64,000 bases of DNA from Aurantimonas aggregata (GTDB lineage: Bacteria > Pseudomonadota > Alphaproteobacteria > Rhizobiales > Rhizobiaceae), in the NCBI RefSeq assembly GCF_010500835.1, contig NZ_JAAAMJ010000001.1:682001-746000 (forward strand), given 5' to 3'. Made by a program: the position numbers and the translations under genes. Of this stretch, positions 9,676 to 17,936 are shown piece after piece (position 1 is the first letter of the stretch; each line of letters opens with the position of its first letter). Below the pieces are notes generated by a model. That model did no database searches. It was given only the letters and a program-made list of their open reading frames with translations, and was not told the DNA's origin.

Positions 9676-10683
9676 CTATTGCGCCCTGACGCGGGGATTG
9701 ATCACGCCGTAGAGGAGATCCACGACGAGATTGACGAACATGATGATCATGGCGATCAGCAGCAGCCCGCCCTGCACGACCGGGTAGTCGCGGCGGAACA
9801 CGCTGTCGACCATCCACTTGCCGATGCCGGGCCAGGAGAAGATCGTCTCGGTCAGGATCGCGCCGGCAAGCAGCACGCCGACCTGCAGGCCGATCGTCGT
9901 CACCACCGGGATCAGCGCATTGCGCAGCGCATGGACGCCGACGACACGGCACTGCCCGAGGCCCTTGGCCCGCGCCGTCCGCACGTAATCCTCGCCGAGG
10001 ACTTCCAGCATGGCCGAGCGGGTCTGCCGGGCAATGACGGCCAGCGGGATGGTCGCCAGTACCACCGAGGGCAGGATCAGATGCGACAGCGCCGAGGTGA
10101 AGGCGCCGGCCTGGCCGGAGCGCAGCGAGTCGATCAGCATGAAGCCGGTGGTGGACGGGAAATAATAGAGCAGCGAGATGCGACCGGAGACCGGGGTCCA
10201 TTGCAGAACGCCGGAGAAGAAGATGATCAGCAGGAGACCCCACCAGAAGATCGGCATCGAATAGCCGACGAGGGCGGCGCCCATGATCGACTGGTCGAAC
10301 CACGAGCCGCGCTTGACCGCCGCGAACACGCCAGCCGGAATGCCGAACACGATGGCCAGCACGATGGCGCAGAAGGCCAGTTCGAGCGTTGCCGGGAACA
10401 GCGTCAGGAATTCGTCCAGCACCGGCCGCCGCGTCGTGATCGACTGGCCGAAATCGCCCTGGAACAGCCCGGTGAGGAAATTCCAGAACTGCAGGTAGAT
10501 CGGCTGATCATAGCCGAGCAGCGCCGAGAGTTCGGCATGGCGTTCGGGCGTCAGACCCCGCTCTCCGGCCATGATCAGCACCGGATCGCCGGGCAGCAGG
10601 CGGATGAAGAAGAAGGCCACCAGTGCGACACCAATGAAGGTAGGCACCAGAACGGCGAGACGACCGACGAGAAAACGTAACAT
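9676..10683 (-). CDS. dppB: Dipeptide ABC transporter permease, DppB type
   Basis: A 335-residue permease. The N-terminus 'FIRLLPGDPVLIMAGERG' is the standard DppB signature after the first membrane span. The rest carries the transport domain, including 'DYVRTARAKGLGQCRVVGVH', the EAA-like coupling loop, and the C-terminal 'NLVVDLLYGVINPRVR'. It is separated from dppA by 130 bases that contain a hairpin, and lies nine bases upstream of dppC. Confidence 0.92.
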   Translation of the reverse strand: MLRFLVGRLAVLVPTFIGVALVAFFFIRLLPGDPVLIMAGERGLTPERHAELSALLGYDQPIYLQFWNFLTGLFQGDFGQSITTRRPVLDEFLTLFPATLELAFCAIVLAIVFGIPAGVFAAVKRGSWFDQSIMGAALVGYSMPIFWWGLLLIIFFSGVLQWTPVSGRISLLYYFPSTTGFMLIDSLRSGQAGAFTSALSHLILPSVVLATIPLAVIARQTRSAMLEVLGEDYVRTARAKGLGQCRVVGVHALRNALIPVVTTIGLQVGVLLAGAILTETIFSWPGIGKWMVDSVFRRDYPVVQGGLLLIAMIIMFVNLVVDLLYGVINPRVRAQ

Positions 10684-10763
10684 GGAACCGTTCTACACGT
10701 TTTTGCGGGCGACGAAATGCGCCCAAGCGCCGGGGAGCGCGCGGAGCAAGCCCCCTAAACGAA

Positions 10764-10789
10764 GGAGGGGCGGCTGTCGCCACCCCTCC
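10764..10789 (-). terminator. Attenuating hairpin between dppA and dppB
   Basis: On the minus strand the RNA would form an 11-bp stem (GGAGGGGTGGC / GCCGCCCCTCC with one G-U pair) with loop GACA. TTCGTTT follows, a weak U-rich tail. It sits about 25 bases after the dppA stop. A partial terminator here would keep the binding protein in excess over the membrane and ATPase subunits. Confidence 0.65.
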
Positions 10790-10813
10790 TCCTTTTCCAC
10801 AGATAGCCGCGCT

Positions 10814-12409
10814 TTACTCGGTGATGTCGACGCCGTCAAAGGTCATGTCGCCGAGCGGGCTCTGGACGAAGCCCGTGACGTTCGAGCGCATCGGCACGTA
10901 GACCACCGAATGGGCGATGGTCGCCCAGGGCGCTTCGCGCTTGAAGACGACCTGCGCCTGCTCGTAGAGCTCGGCGCGCTCTTCCTGCGTCGGCTTGGAC
11001 TTGGCTTCCTGCACGAGGGCGTTGAATTCCTCGTTGCACCACTGCGCGCGGTTGGCGCCGCCGACGGCGTCGCAGCCGAGCAGCACAGCCAGGAAGTTGT
11101 CCGGATCGCCATTGTCGCCGGTCCAGCCGAGCAGCACGGCGCCATCGCGATCAACCTGCGACGAGCGCTCGAGATACTCGCCCCACTCATAGGTGACGAT
11201 CTCGACATCGACGCCGATCGCGCCGAAATCCGACTGCAGCAGCTCGGCCATGCGGCGGGCATTCGGGTTGTACGGCCGCGACACGGGCATGGCCCAGATG
11301 TTCATCGACAGGTCGGTCACGCCGGCTTCCTCGAGCGCCGCCTTGGCCGCCTCGGGGTCGTAGTTGTCGTCTTCCAGCGTGTCGTTGTAGGACCACATCG
11401 TCGGCGGGATCGGCGCCTTGGCGACTTCGCCGGCACCCTGGTAGACGGCGTCGATAATCGCCTGCTTGTTGATCGCCATGTTGAGCGCGCGTCGCACTTC
11501 CGGCTGGTCGAACGGTGCCTGCTGCGTGTTGTAGGCGAGGAAGCCGATGTTCAGGCCTTCCTGCTCCATCACCGTGAGGTCCGCATTGTTCTGCAGGCTC
11601 TCGAGATCGGCCGGATTCGGATAGGACATGATGTGGCACTCGCCGGCGAGCAGGCGCTGCTGGCGCACCGACGCGTCGGTGGTGATGGCGAAGACGAGGT
11701 CGTCGATCGGCTGCACGCCGCCCCAGTAGTCGTCGAAGGACTGGTAGCGGATCACGGCATCGCTCTGATAGGCGACGAACTCGAACGGTCCGGTGCCGAT
11801 CGGAGCCTGGTTCAGCTGCGCCTGCTGATTGGTCTCGGCGAGCTGGTCGGCATATTCCTTGGAGAGGATCGAGGCGAACGGCATCGCCAGGTTGGCGATG
11901 AACGGCGCTTCAGGACGGGCGAGCGTGAAGCGGACCGTCATGTCGTCGACCTTCTCGACCGACGTCACGAGCTCGGGCATCGACATGGAGTTGTAATACT
12001 CCCACGACGCCCCGGCCACGTACTGGTGATACGGATTGTCGGTCTTGCCCTGGCGCTCGAAGGAGAAGATCACGTCGTCGGCATTCATGTCGCGCGACGG
12101 GGTGAATGTCTCGTTGGAATGCCACTTCACGCCCGGTCGCAGCTTGAACGTGTACTGCAGGCCGTCGTCCGAGATTTCCCAGCTTTCCGCAAGGCCCGGC
12201 TCGGCCTCGGTGGTGCCCTTCTTGAACTCGGTCAGGCGGTTGTAGATCGGGTGGCCGGACGCATCGAAGGTGGTTCCGGCGGTGTACAGCGCGGGGTCGA
12301 AGCCCTCGGGCGAGCCTTCCGAACAATAGACCAGCGTCTTGGCCGACGCGGCGGATCCGAGCGCCAGCGTCAGAGCGGTGGCGGCGAGGAGCCGGGTTAA
12401 CAATTTCAT
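10814..12409 (-). CDS. dppA: Periplasmic dipeptide-binding protein
   Basis: A 531-residue family-5 extracellular solute-binding protein. The signal peptide is residues 1-23 (cleavage after ASAASA). The mature start 'KTLVYCSEGSPEGFDPAL' is DppA-like. 'TGPFEFVAYQSDAVIRYQSF' and 'QQAPFDQPEVRRALNMAINK' are family landmarks. It heads dppABCDF. A CGGGAG ribosome site lies in front. A terminator-like hairpin sits in the leader at 12433-12452. Confidence 0.93.
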   Translation of the reverse strand: MKLLTRLLAATALTLALGSAASAKTLVYCSEGSPEGFDPALYTAGTTFDASGHPIYNRLTEFKKGTTEAEPGLAESWEISDDGLQYTFKLRPGVKWHSNETFTPSRDMNADDVIFSFERQGKTDNPYHQYVAGASWEYYNSMSMPELVTSVEKVDDMTVRFTLARPEAPFIANLAMPFASILSKEYADQLAETNQQAQLNQAPIGTGPFEFVAYQSDAVIRYQSFDDYWGGVQPIDDLVFAITTDASVRQQRLLAGECHIMSYPNPADLESLQNNADLTVMEQEGLNIGFLAYNTQQAPFDQPEVRRALNMAINKQAIIDAVYQGAGEVAKAPIPPTMWSYNDTLEDDNYDPEAAKAALEEAGVTDLSMNIWAMPVSRPYNPNARRMAELLQSDFGAIGVDVEIVTYEWGEYLERSSQVDRDGAVLLGWTGDNGDPDNFLAVLLGCDAVGGANRAQWCNEEFNALVQEAKSKPTQEERAELYEQAQVVFKREAPWATIAHSVVYVPMRSNVTGFVQSPLGDMTFDGVDITE

Positions 12410-12432
12410 GGGTGAACTCCCGAAAAAGACAA

Positions 12433-12452
12433 GGCGGGCAACAGCGCCCGCC
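12433..12452 (-). terminator. Hairpin with T-run after mrp, inside the dppA leader
   Basis: GGCGGGC / GCCCGCC form a 7-bp GC stem with a 6-base loop. On the minus strand it is followed by TTGTCTTTTT. It can terminate mrp (stop at 12509). Because only about 55 bases lie between mrp and the hairpin, a dppA promoter there would place it within the dppA leader, where it could attenuate. Confidence 0.6.
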
Positions 12453-12508
12453 GGGAGCGCGCATCCGACAATCTTTGTGTTTTCCTTGCAAGCTTAATTT
12501 TTGAACAC

Positions 12509-13693
12509 CTACTCAAAAACGATCATCGGCGCTTTTGCGCCGCCCGCTGCGTCGCGATCCATTTCGGCAAGCGTCCGCGCGGCGATGTCGCGATAGACCG
12601 CAGCGTGCCGGCTGTCGGGCTCGGCGACGACGATCGGCCGTCCTGCATCCGAGGTCTCGCGAATCACCATCTCCAGTGGCACCTCGCCGAGGAACGGGAC
12701 TTCCAGACGTTGCGCCTCGGCCTTTGCGCCGCCATGGCCGAAGATGTCATAGCGGGCGCCGGTGTCCGGCGCGATGAAGTAGCTCATGTTCTCGACGATG
12801 CCGAGCACCGGCACGTCGACCTTCCGGAACATCGCGAGACCCTTGCGCGCATCGATCAGCGCCAGGTCCTGCGGTGTCGAGACGATGACGGCACCGGCCA
12901 ACGGCACCTGCTGGGCCATGGTCAGCTGGGCGTCGCCGGTGCCGGGCGGCATGTCGACGACGAGCAGGTCCAGCGTGCCCCACTCGACCTCGCGCAGCAT
13001 CTGCGTCAGCGCCGACATGACCATCGGACCACGCCAGATCATCGGCGTTTCCTCGTCGACGAGGAACCCCATCGACATCGCCTTCAGCCCGTAGGCCTCG
13101 AGCGGGATCAGGGTCCGGCCGCCGCCCGAGCGGGGCTTTTCCTTCAGATTGAGCAGGCGCGGGATCGAAGGGCCATAAATGTCGGCGTCGAGAATGCCGA
13201 CCTTCAGGCCGAGCGCGGCGAAGCTGAGCGCCAGGTTGACGGCGGTGGTGGACTTGCCGACGCCACCCTTGCCGGAGGCGACCGCGATGATCCGGTCGAT
13301 GCCGGGAACGCCCGGCTTCGAACCCGCAGGGCGCGGGGCGCCAGGACCGCCCGCGGGCGCTGCACCGGCGCGGATCGCCTGGCCAGGCCTGCCCGGTTGC
13401 TGCGGGGGAACCGGCTGCGGCGAGCGCGATGGCGCGCCTGCCGCCTTCTCGGCGGTCAGCGCCACGAGGGCGCTGGCGATTCCGTCAATCGACACGACCC
13501 GCCGCTCGATTTCCCGGCAGAACGGCTCGAACCGCTCGGCCTCCGCTGCCGGTACGGACAACGAGAAGAAGGCCTTGCCGTCGGCGATGAAGATGTCCGA
13601 CACCATGCCGCGGGAGACGACGTCGCCCTGTCCGTCGGGTGCATCGAGCCCCCGCAGCAGCGCCTGGATCGCGGATTTCTGTGCGTCGCTCAA
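12509..13693 (-). CDS. mrp: Mrp/ApbC-family P-loop iron-sulfur carrier ATPase
   Basis: About 394 residues. The start is TTG at 13693, with AGGAGA six bases upstream; there is no closer ATG. Residues 1-95 form a MIP18-type domain. A proline/glycine-rich linker (about 110-150) follows, then a deviant Walker A 'ASGKGGVGKSTTAVNLAL' and 'ILDADIYGPSIPRLL'. Mrp proteins load or carry Fe-S clusters on ATP hydrolysis. The usual C-terminal CxxC cluster-binding pair is absent: the segment reads 'ENMSYFIAPDTGARYDIFG'. That leaves its cluster-carrying role open. Confidence 0.88.
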   Translation of the reverse strand: MSDAQKSAIQALLRGLDAPDGQGDVVSRGMVSDIFIADGKAFFSLSVPAAEAERFEPFCREIERRVVSIDGIASALVALTAEKAAGAPSRSPQPVPPQQPGRPGQAIRAGAAPAGGPGAPRPAGSKPGVPGIDRIIAVASGKGGVGKSTTAVNLALSFAALGLKVGILDADIYGPSIPRLLNLKEKPRSGGGRTLIPLEAYGLKAMSMGFLVDEETPMIWRGPMVMSALTQMLREVEWGTLDLLVVDMPPGTGDAQLTMAQQVPLAGAVIVSTPQDLALIDARKGLAMFRKVDVPVLGIVENMSYFIAPDTGARYDIFGHGGAKAEAQRLEVPFLGEVPLEMVIRETSDAGRPIVVAEPDSRHAAVYRDIAARTLAEMDRDAAGGAKAPMIVFE

Positions 13694-13835
13694 TTCGTGT
13701 CTCCTACTGTGGCTATTGCCCTTGCCGCCGCAGATAACCCGCCTGATGGGCAGTTCCAACGCCTGCCACCCCGTATTGTCGTAAAGAACCCCGATCCGGG
13801 TGCCGTCCCGTCGGCATCTGGCCTATCATCGGCGT

Positions 13836-14627
13836 ATGGACGATGGACCCGACGAAGCTCCCGGAAATGCCGGATCATCCCGGCCGGTGTCGCTGCTCCA
13901 GCCGGTGGCCGACACAGTCCGTGCGCTGGGGCGGCGCCTGCTGCGCGAGGCTCGCCATGGCGCGCTGGCGGTCATCGGCCCGACGGGGCATCCCGCGGCA
14001 AGCAGGGTCCTCGTCGCGACGGATGCGTGCGGCAACCCGATGATCCTGATCTCAGACCTGTCGGCGCACGCGGCCGCCCTCGCCGCAGACCTGCGCTGCT
14101 CGCTGCTCGTCGGCGACGTCGGCAAGGGCGATCCGCTGGCGCATCCCCGGCTGTCGCTCAGCGCGACGGCCACGCCCATCAACGCCGCTGCTCCCGAGCG
14201 ACCGGCAATGCGGGAGCGCTTTCTGTCGCGCCATCCCAAGGCGGCGCTCTACGCCGATTTCGCCGATTTTCGCTTTGTCCGCCTTGAGCCGGTCGACGCG
14301 GCGCTCAATGGCGGCTTCGGCCGCGCCTATGCGCTGGAGCCGACGGACCTGATCGACGAGCCCGTCGCGGGTCTCGAAGAAGCGGGCATCCGCGCGCGTG
14401 ACCACATGAACGCCGATCACGGGGATGCCGTCGACCAGATCGCGCGTCGCCACGGCGAGCCCCACGACGGATGGCGGATCGTCACGGTCGACCGGTCGGG
14501 ATTCGAGATCGGGCGCGGGGATCGGCTACGGCATGTCGCCTTCGCGCTCGACCCGGCCGGCCCGGGCGGCTTCCGCCGGGCTTTCGTCGCGCTGCTGGCC
14601 GAGGCGTCGGAAGCGAAAGGCGCCTAA
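13836..14627 (+). CDS. HugZ-like FMN-binding pyridoxamine 5'-phosphate oxidase-fold protein with DUF2470 domain
   Basis: 263 residues. The N-terminal split-barrel domain (about 15-155) resembles the PNPOx/HugZ family: 'LLREARHGALAVIG', 'GHPAASRVLVATD', 'PMILISDLSAHAAAL' and 'RFLSRHPKAALYADFADF'. The C-terminal DUF2470 part carries 'DHMNADHGDAVDQIARRH'. Some relatives bind or degrade haem. Nothing here shows that activity directly, and no iron or haem genes are adjacent. The gene converges on and overlaps the end of the next minus-strand gene by four bases. Confidence 0.8.
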   Translation: MDDGPDEAPGNAGSSRPVSLLQPVADTVRALGRRLLREARHGALAVIGPTGHPAASRVLVATDACGNPMILISDLSAHAAALAADLRCSLLVGDVGKGDPLAHPRLSLSATATPINAAAPERPAMRERFLSRHPKAALYADFADFRFVRLEPVDAALNGGFGRAYALEPTDLIDEPVAGLEEAGIRARDHMNADHGDAVDQIARRHGEPHDGWRIVTVDRSGFEIGRGDRLRHVAFALDPAGPGGFRRAFVALLAEASEAKGA

Positions 14628-14941
14628 AGCTTGTAGCCGTCCGGGCAAGCCGCGCGGAAGCGGCGGTTGTCGGCCCGCCGATAGATGCACTGCCCGGGAA
14701 AGTTAGCCGCAAGACCAAGAATATTGTCACCGGGAGACGGCGACGGATCCGGCACGGTCCCGACGGTGAACGGCGCGACATCCGCTCCCTCAAGACCGAA
14801 CACGGCACCGAAGACAGGCGGCAAACCGGCGCCGGAGCAGCCCGAGAGGACCGTGAAACAGAACAGCAGCACACAGGCCGGCACCGTACGGCTGTTCGGC
14901 TTCGGCGTCGTGATGCGCGAAAGGTGAGGTCGCGATTTCAT
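14624..14941 (-). CDS. Small predicted lipoprotein of unknown function
   Basis: 105 residues from ATG 14941. The N-terminal basic segment is followed by 'VPACVLLFCFTVLSGCSG', a signal with a lipobox (LSGC) near residue 35, so the mature protein should be lipid-anchored. The rest is small, with a C-terminal 'CIYRRADNRRFRAACPDGY' that resembles the YCRY-x-CPAGY ending of the next gene. Two cysteines there may form a disulfide. The signal peptide is longer than usual, and an earlier start at 14985 is possible. No family recognised. Confidence 0.6.
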   Translation of the reverse strand: MKSRPHLSRITTPKPNSRTVPACVLLFCFTVLSGCSGAGLPPVFGAVFGLEGADVAPFTVGTVPDPSPSPGDNILGLAANFPGQCIYRRADNRRFRAACPDGYKL

Positions 14942-15011
14942 GTGTCCCCGCTTTTGATGCCCGACATCCTTAGCCTCGACCGGCATGCGCAGCCAAGTTC
15001 GACACGAAAAA

Positions 15012-15038
15012 GGCCGCCGGGATCTCACCCCGACGGCC
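15012..15038 (-). terminator. Intrinsic terminator after the glycine-zipper lipoprotein gene
   Basis: On the minus strand GGCCGTCGGG and CCCGGCGGCC form a 10-bp stem with one U-G pair and a 7-base loop. TTTTTCG follows. It lies about 37 bases after the stop at 15075, so that gene forms its own transcript. Confidence 0.8.
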
Positions 15039-15074
15039 CTTCGAAACATTTCCTGCAGTGATCGGCTCAGCCGA

Positions 15075-15359
15075 TCAGTAGCCTGCCGGGCAGCGGTAGA
15101 TGTTGCCGTCGGAATAGCGGCAGTAACCCGGGCGCTCCTGCGAGCGGCCCACGACATTGCCGACGACCGCGCCCGTGCCGGCGCCGATAGCGCCGCCGAT
15201 AAGTGCGCCGCGCGCATCACCGGTAATACCGGCACCGATCGCTGCACCGCCGAGACCACCAATACCGGCGCCCCCTGCCGTGTAGCGGTCTTCCGTCGTG
15301 CAGCCCGATGCCGCGAGCGTCAACGCCGCGACCGCTGCCAATGAAAGCTTTCTGATCAT
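15075..15359 (-). CDS. Glycine-zipper lipoprotein
   Basis: 94 residues. ATG at 15359 is preferred over a TTG two codons upstream because GAGAGG lies six bases before it. Signal peptide and lipobox 'LTLAASGC' at residues 11-18. Residues 25-70 are a glycine-zipper region with repeated G-x-G, 'GGLGGAAIGAG' and 'GGAIGAGTGAVVG', a membrane-inserting motif seen in 17-kDa-antigen-like lipoproteins. The end 'YCRYSDGNIYRCPAGY' has two cysteines. An exact EcfG promoter lies 38 bases upstream and a terminator follows, so it is a likely single-gene stress transcript. Confidence 0.8.
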   Translation of the reverse strand: MIRKLSLAAVAALTLAASGCTTEDRYTAGGAGIGGLGGAAIGAGITGDARGALIGGAIGAGTGAVVGNVVGRSQERPGYCRYSDGNIYRCPAGY

Positions 15360-15396
15360 TCCCAACCTCTCACTAAAACTCGTCGTCCCAGCGTGA

Positions 15397-15421
15397 AACG
15401 ATGAAGGATGACTTTCGTTCC
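15397..15421 (-). promoter_or_regulatory. EcfG-type promoter, GGAAC-N16-CGTT
   Basis: Minus-strand GGAAC at 15421-15417, a 16-base spacer, and CGTT at 15400-15397. This is an exact match to the GSR consensus. The predicted start of transcription is near 15390, about 30 bases before the ATG at 15359. Confidence 0.8.
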
Positions 15422-15438
15422 GTCACGCGTGAAAGCGT

Positions 15439-15729
15439 TCAGCGTGCGGCGACGATCTGCGGCTCGGCGTCGAAGGTGATCAGAAGCTGGCCAGAACGGC
15501 TGACGGCCCAGTCGATCGAAGCGGACTGTTCGAAGACCTCTTCGTCGACCGCCTTGCAGGCACCCAGGACGCGACGGTCGGTCGACCCGCTCAGCCGGAT
15601 CTGCAGCGGCAGATCGCTCTGGCACTCGGCCAGCGTCTCGTAGGCCGGGACGGGGACCGGAATTTCCTTGCAAAGCGTGGCGTCGCTCGAGCAGCCAACA
15701 AGCAACATGAAAGCAGCAACGTGTTCCAT
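15439..15729 (-). CDS. Small secreted lipoprotein-like protein
   Basis: 96 residues from ATG 15729, with AAGGAGAGG six bases before it. The N-terminus 'MEHVAAFMLLVGCSSD' is a very short signal ending in a lipobox-like LVGC at about residue 13. The remaining 80 residues contain three more cysteines (C24, in 'ECQSD' and 'GACKAVDEEVF') and a C-terminal 'SGQLLITFDAEPQIVAAR'. No family recognised. A GGAAC-N16-CATT promoter lies directly upstream, matching the promoter form seen before phyR. Confidence 0.65.
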   Translation of the reverse strand: MEHVAAFMLLVGCSSDATLCKEIPVPVPAYETLAECQSDLPLQIRLSGSTDRRVLGACKAVDEEVFEQSASIDWAVSRSGQLLITFDAEPQIVAAR

Positions 15730-15753
15730 GAAAACCTCTCCTTTGGTCACTTA

Positions 15754-15778
15754 AATGACCGGTCAGGAGATTCGTTCC
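15754..15778 (-). promoter_or_regulatory. EcfG-type promoter variant, GGAAC-N16-CATT
   Basis: Minus-strand GGAAC at 15778-15774, spacer 16, CATT at 15757-15754, 25 bases from the ATG at 15729. One mismatch to CGTT. The phyR promoter candidate has the same -10 variant. Confidence 0.55.
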
Positions 15779-15849
15779 GCGACCGCCGGCATGCGCCGTC
15801 ACGAATGTGTGAGGTTTACAAGACATTGGTTTGCAAGGGCCGTTGGGCC

Positions 15850-16833
15850 TCAGGCGGACTCGACGGTGGACCGCGAGATGATCTCGTACTGCGCGTCGGG
15901 AATGGTCAGCGTGTAGCGAATACCACCCGGCAGATACTCTAGTCCGGCTTCGCCGCCGACCGCGTTGGGCACGATCCGTTCCAGCGTGGATGTTCCGAAG
16001 CGTGCGTCCCGCTCCGCCCGGACGCGCGGCCCGTTGCGCTCCTGCCAGACCAGCAGCAGGCTTTCACCATCGTCTGTCGTCTGGAACCGTGCCGTGATCG
16101 AGACCTGGCCCCCGGGGACCGACAGCGCGCCATAGGATGCCGCATTGACCGCGAGTTCGTGAAGCGCGAGCCCGACATGCAACGAAGCCGTTGGTGACAG
16201 ATAGACGTCGGGAGCCTCAACCTCGATCTGATCCATGCCGTCTGGCGCATAGCGCTCGACCTGCATGGTCACGAGGCTCAGCAGGTCGGCGCCACGCCAA
16301 TCGGCGTCGGTGACAATGTCCTGCGAATACGACAGTGACTGGATCCGCCCCCGGAAGCGGACGAGGAATTCCGGAACGGTCACCGAATGGCGCGCCGTCT
16401 GGCTGGCGAGGCTCTGGATGATCGCCAAGAGGTTCTTCGACCGGTGCGAGAGCTCGCGAAGCAGCGTCTTGAGGGTCTCCTCCCGACGCTTCTGCTCGGT
16501 TATCTCGAAAGATGTCCCGATGATGCCGCATACTTCCCCCTGCCGATCGCGGTCGACATCGATGCGGACATCATACCAGCGCACCGCCGAGCCGGACGCT
16601 ATCGACAGCTCGAACCGGGCAGGTCGAAGGCTGCGCAGCACTTCCCGTTTCATCGCGGTGGAACGTTCGCTCGCCGCGCCGGAGAGGATGTCGGCGTCGC
16701 CCATGCCTTCCCGCGCGTCGGCAAGCCACGAATCGCCGCCGTTCGACACCCAGCAGTAACGCAGCTCGCGATCTTGGGCGAACACGGACATCTCCGTGTT
16801 GCCTATCGCTCGCATGACCTTGTCTGCCAACAT
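15850..16833 (-). CDS. Soluble PAS-HWE family histidine kinase, candidate PhyR kinase
   Basis: 327 residues with no membrane span. Residues about 10-115 form a PAS sensor domain ('VFAQDRELRYCWVSNGG', 'VCGIIGTSFEITEQKRREE'). Residues 120-200 form the HWE/HisKA_2 dimer domain with phosphoacceptor H130 in 'ELSHRSKNLLAIIQS'. The ATPase domain has 'LALHELAVNAASYGAL' and ends near residue 315. HWE-type kinases phosphorylate PhyR in alphaproteobacteria. Position just downstream of phyR on the same strand supports that pairing. The signal it senses is unknown, and I see no LOV flavin-cysteine motif. Confidence 0.85.
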   Translation of the reverse strand: MLADKVMRAIGNTEMSVFAQDRELRYCWVSNGGDSWLADAREGMGDADILSGAASERSTAMKREVLRSLRPARFELSIASGSAVRWYDVRIDVDRDRQGEVCGIIGTSFEITEQKRREETLKTLLRELSHRSKNLLAIIQSLASQTARHSVTVPEFLVRFRGRIQSLSYSQDIVTDADWRGADLLSLVTMQVERYAPDGMDQIEVEAPDVYLSPTASLHVGLALHELAVNAASYGALSVPGGQVSITARFQTTDDGESLLLVWQERNGPRVRAERDARFGTSTLERIVPNAVGGEAGLEYLPGGIRYTLTIPDAQYEIISRSTVESA

Positions 16834-17093
16834 TAGCCGACGCTCGAAAAATGCGCTGTGCGATCAAGCGCCAAGCCGAGCCGACCGCGACGAATAGCGA
16901 CGGCGGAATACGCCCTGCGCGATGTCAGCGGTTCCCGGCCTGGCGGCCTGGCGGATGGTGCGCCGCGAACACGTCGCACGCGATGACGATCTGCGCGGGC
17001 GCGTCGCGCCGCGACTGTGCGGGCCCGACCATGGCTTGCCTGCCAAATCCGATACTTGCCTGGGCTCGCCATGATCGGCTCGGTGACCGCGAC
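16834..17093. other. 260-base gap between phyR and its neighbouring kinase
   Basis: I see no convincing gene here. The open frames are arginine-rich and have no ribosome site. A minus-strand GGAAC occurs near 16930, but the expected CGTT at 16 bases is missing. The kinase promoter is presumably in this gap. Confidence 0.4.
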
Positions 17094-17888
17094 CTAAGCC
17101 GCGGCCTTCCTGTCCGACTCGAAGAACAGTGCCTGGCTGATCAGCGCTTTCACCATGTCCGGGTTGAAGGGCTTCGTGACGAGGAAGGTCGGCTCCGGCC
17201 GTTCGCCCGTCAGCAGGCGCTCGGGGAAGGCGGTGATGAAGATCACCGGCACGGAAACCTTCGCAAGGATGTCGTTGACCGCATCAATGCCCGAGCTGCC
17301 GTCGGCAAGCTGGATGTCAGCAAGGACCATTCCCGGCTTCTGCTTGTCGAACAGGGCGAGAGCTTCCTTGTGAGTCCGCGCGACGCCGGTCACCGTGTGC
17401 CCGAGGCTCTCCACCATCTGCTCGATGTCCATCGCGATCAGCGGCTCGTCCTCGATGATCATGATGTCGGTGGAGACCTGACGGCCGATATCGGAGCTCG
17501 CCTGATCGATCAGGCGGGAGAACTCCGCGTCGCCGAGGCCGAGGATCAGGGCGGCTTCGTCGGTCGTGAAGCCCTCGACCGCGACCAGCAGGAAGGCCTG
17601 GCGTGGCAGCGGGGAAATGGCGCGCAGATTGCGCGAAGCCTTTTCCTCCCAAGCCGAGGTCGGGGCATCCTCGCGGATATTCACCTCGACCGACTGCCAC
17701 AATGACGAGAACAGCTTGTAGAGCGAGATGCGTGGGGTCTGGTCGTCCGGAAAAAGGCTTGGATCAGCAATCAACGTCTCCAGGACCGCTGCGACATAGG
17801 CGTCGCCGCTCGCCTGCGAACCGCTGAGGGCCCGGGAATAGCGCCGGAGATAAGGAATGTGAGGCGCTATGCGGGATGACATCGACAT
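17094..17888 (-). CDS. phyR: General stress response anti-anti-sigma regulator PhyR
   Basis: 264 residues. Residues 1-135 are an ECF-sigma-like domain that mimics the sigma factor. Residues 141-262 are a receiver domain with acidic residues in 'IMIIEDEPLIAMD', phosphoacceptor D191 in 'MVLADIQLADGSSG', T219 in 'FITAFPE' and K239 in 'LVTKPF'. Phosphorylation lets PhyR capture NepR and so free EcfG. ATG at 17888 has GGGAG six bases before it. It is divergent from nepR-ecfG, the classical arrangement. Confidence 0.96.
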   Translation of the reverse strand: MSMSSRIAPHIPYLRRYSRALSGSQASGDAYVAAVLETLIADPSLFPDDQTPRISLYKLFSSLWQSVEVNIREDAPTSAWEEKASRNLRAISPLPRQAFLLVAVEGFTTDEAALILGLGDAEFSRLIDQASSDIGRQVSTDIMIIEDEPLIAMDIEQMVESLGHTVTGVARTHKEALALFDKQKPGMVLADIQLADGSSGIDAVNDILAKVSVPVIFITAFPERLLTGERPEPTFLVTKPFNPDMVKALISQALFFESDRKAAA

Positions 17889-17936
17889 GAAAACTCCCCT
17901 CGTGTCGACCTAAGGATAAGGCACGAATGGGTGCTG

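Noticed and set aside
16900-16935. Minus-strand GGAAC before the PAS-HWE kinase gene
   Set aside because: No CGTT-like element at 16-17 bases downstream.
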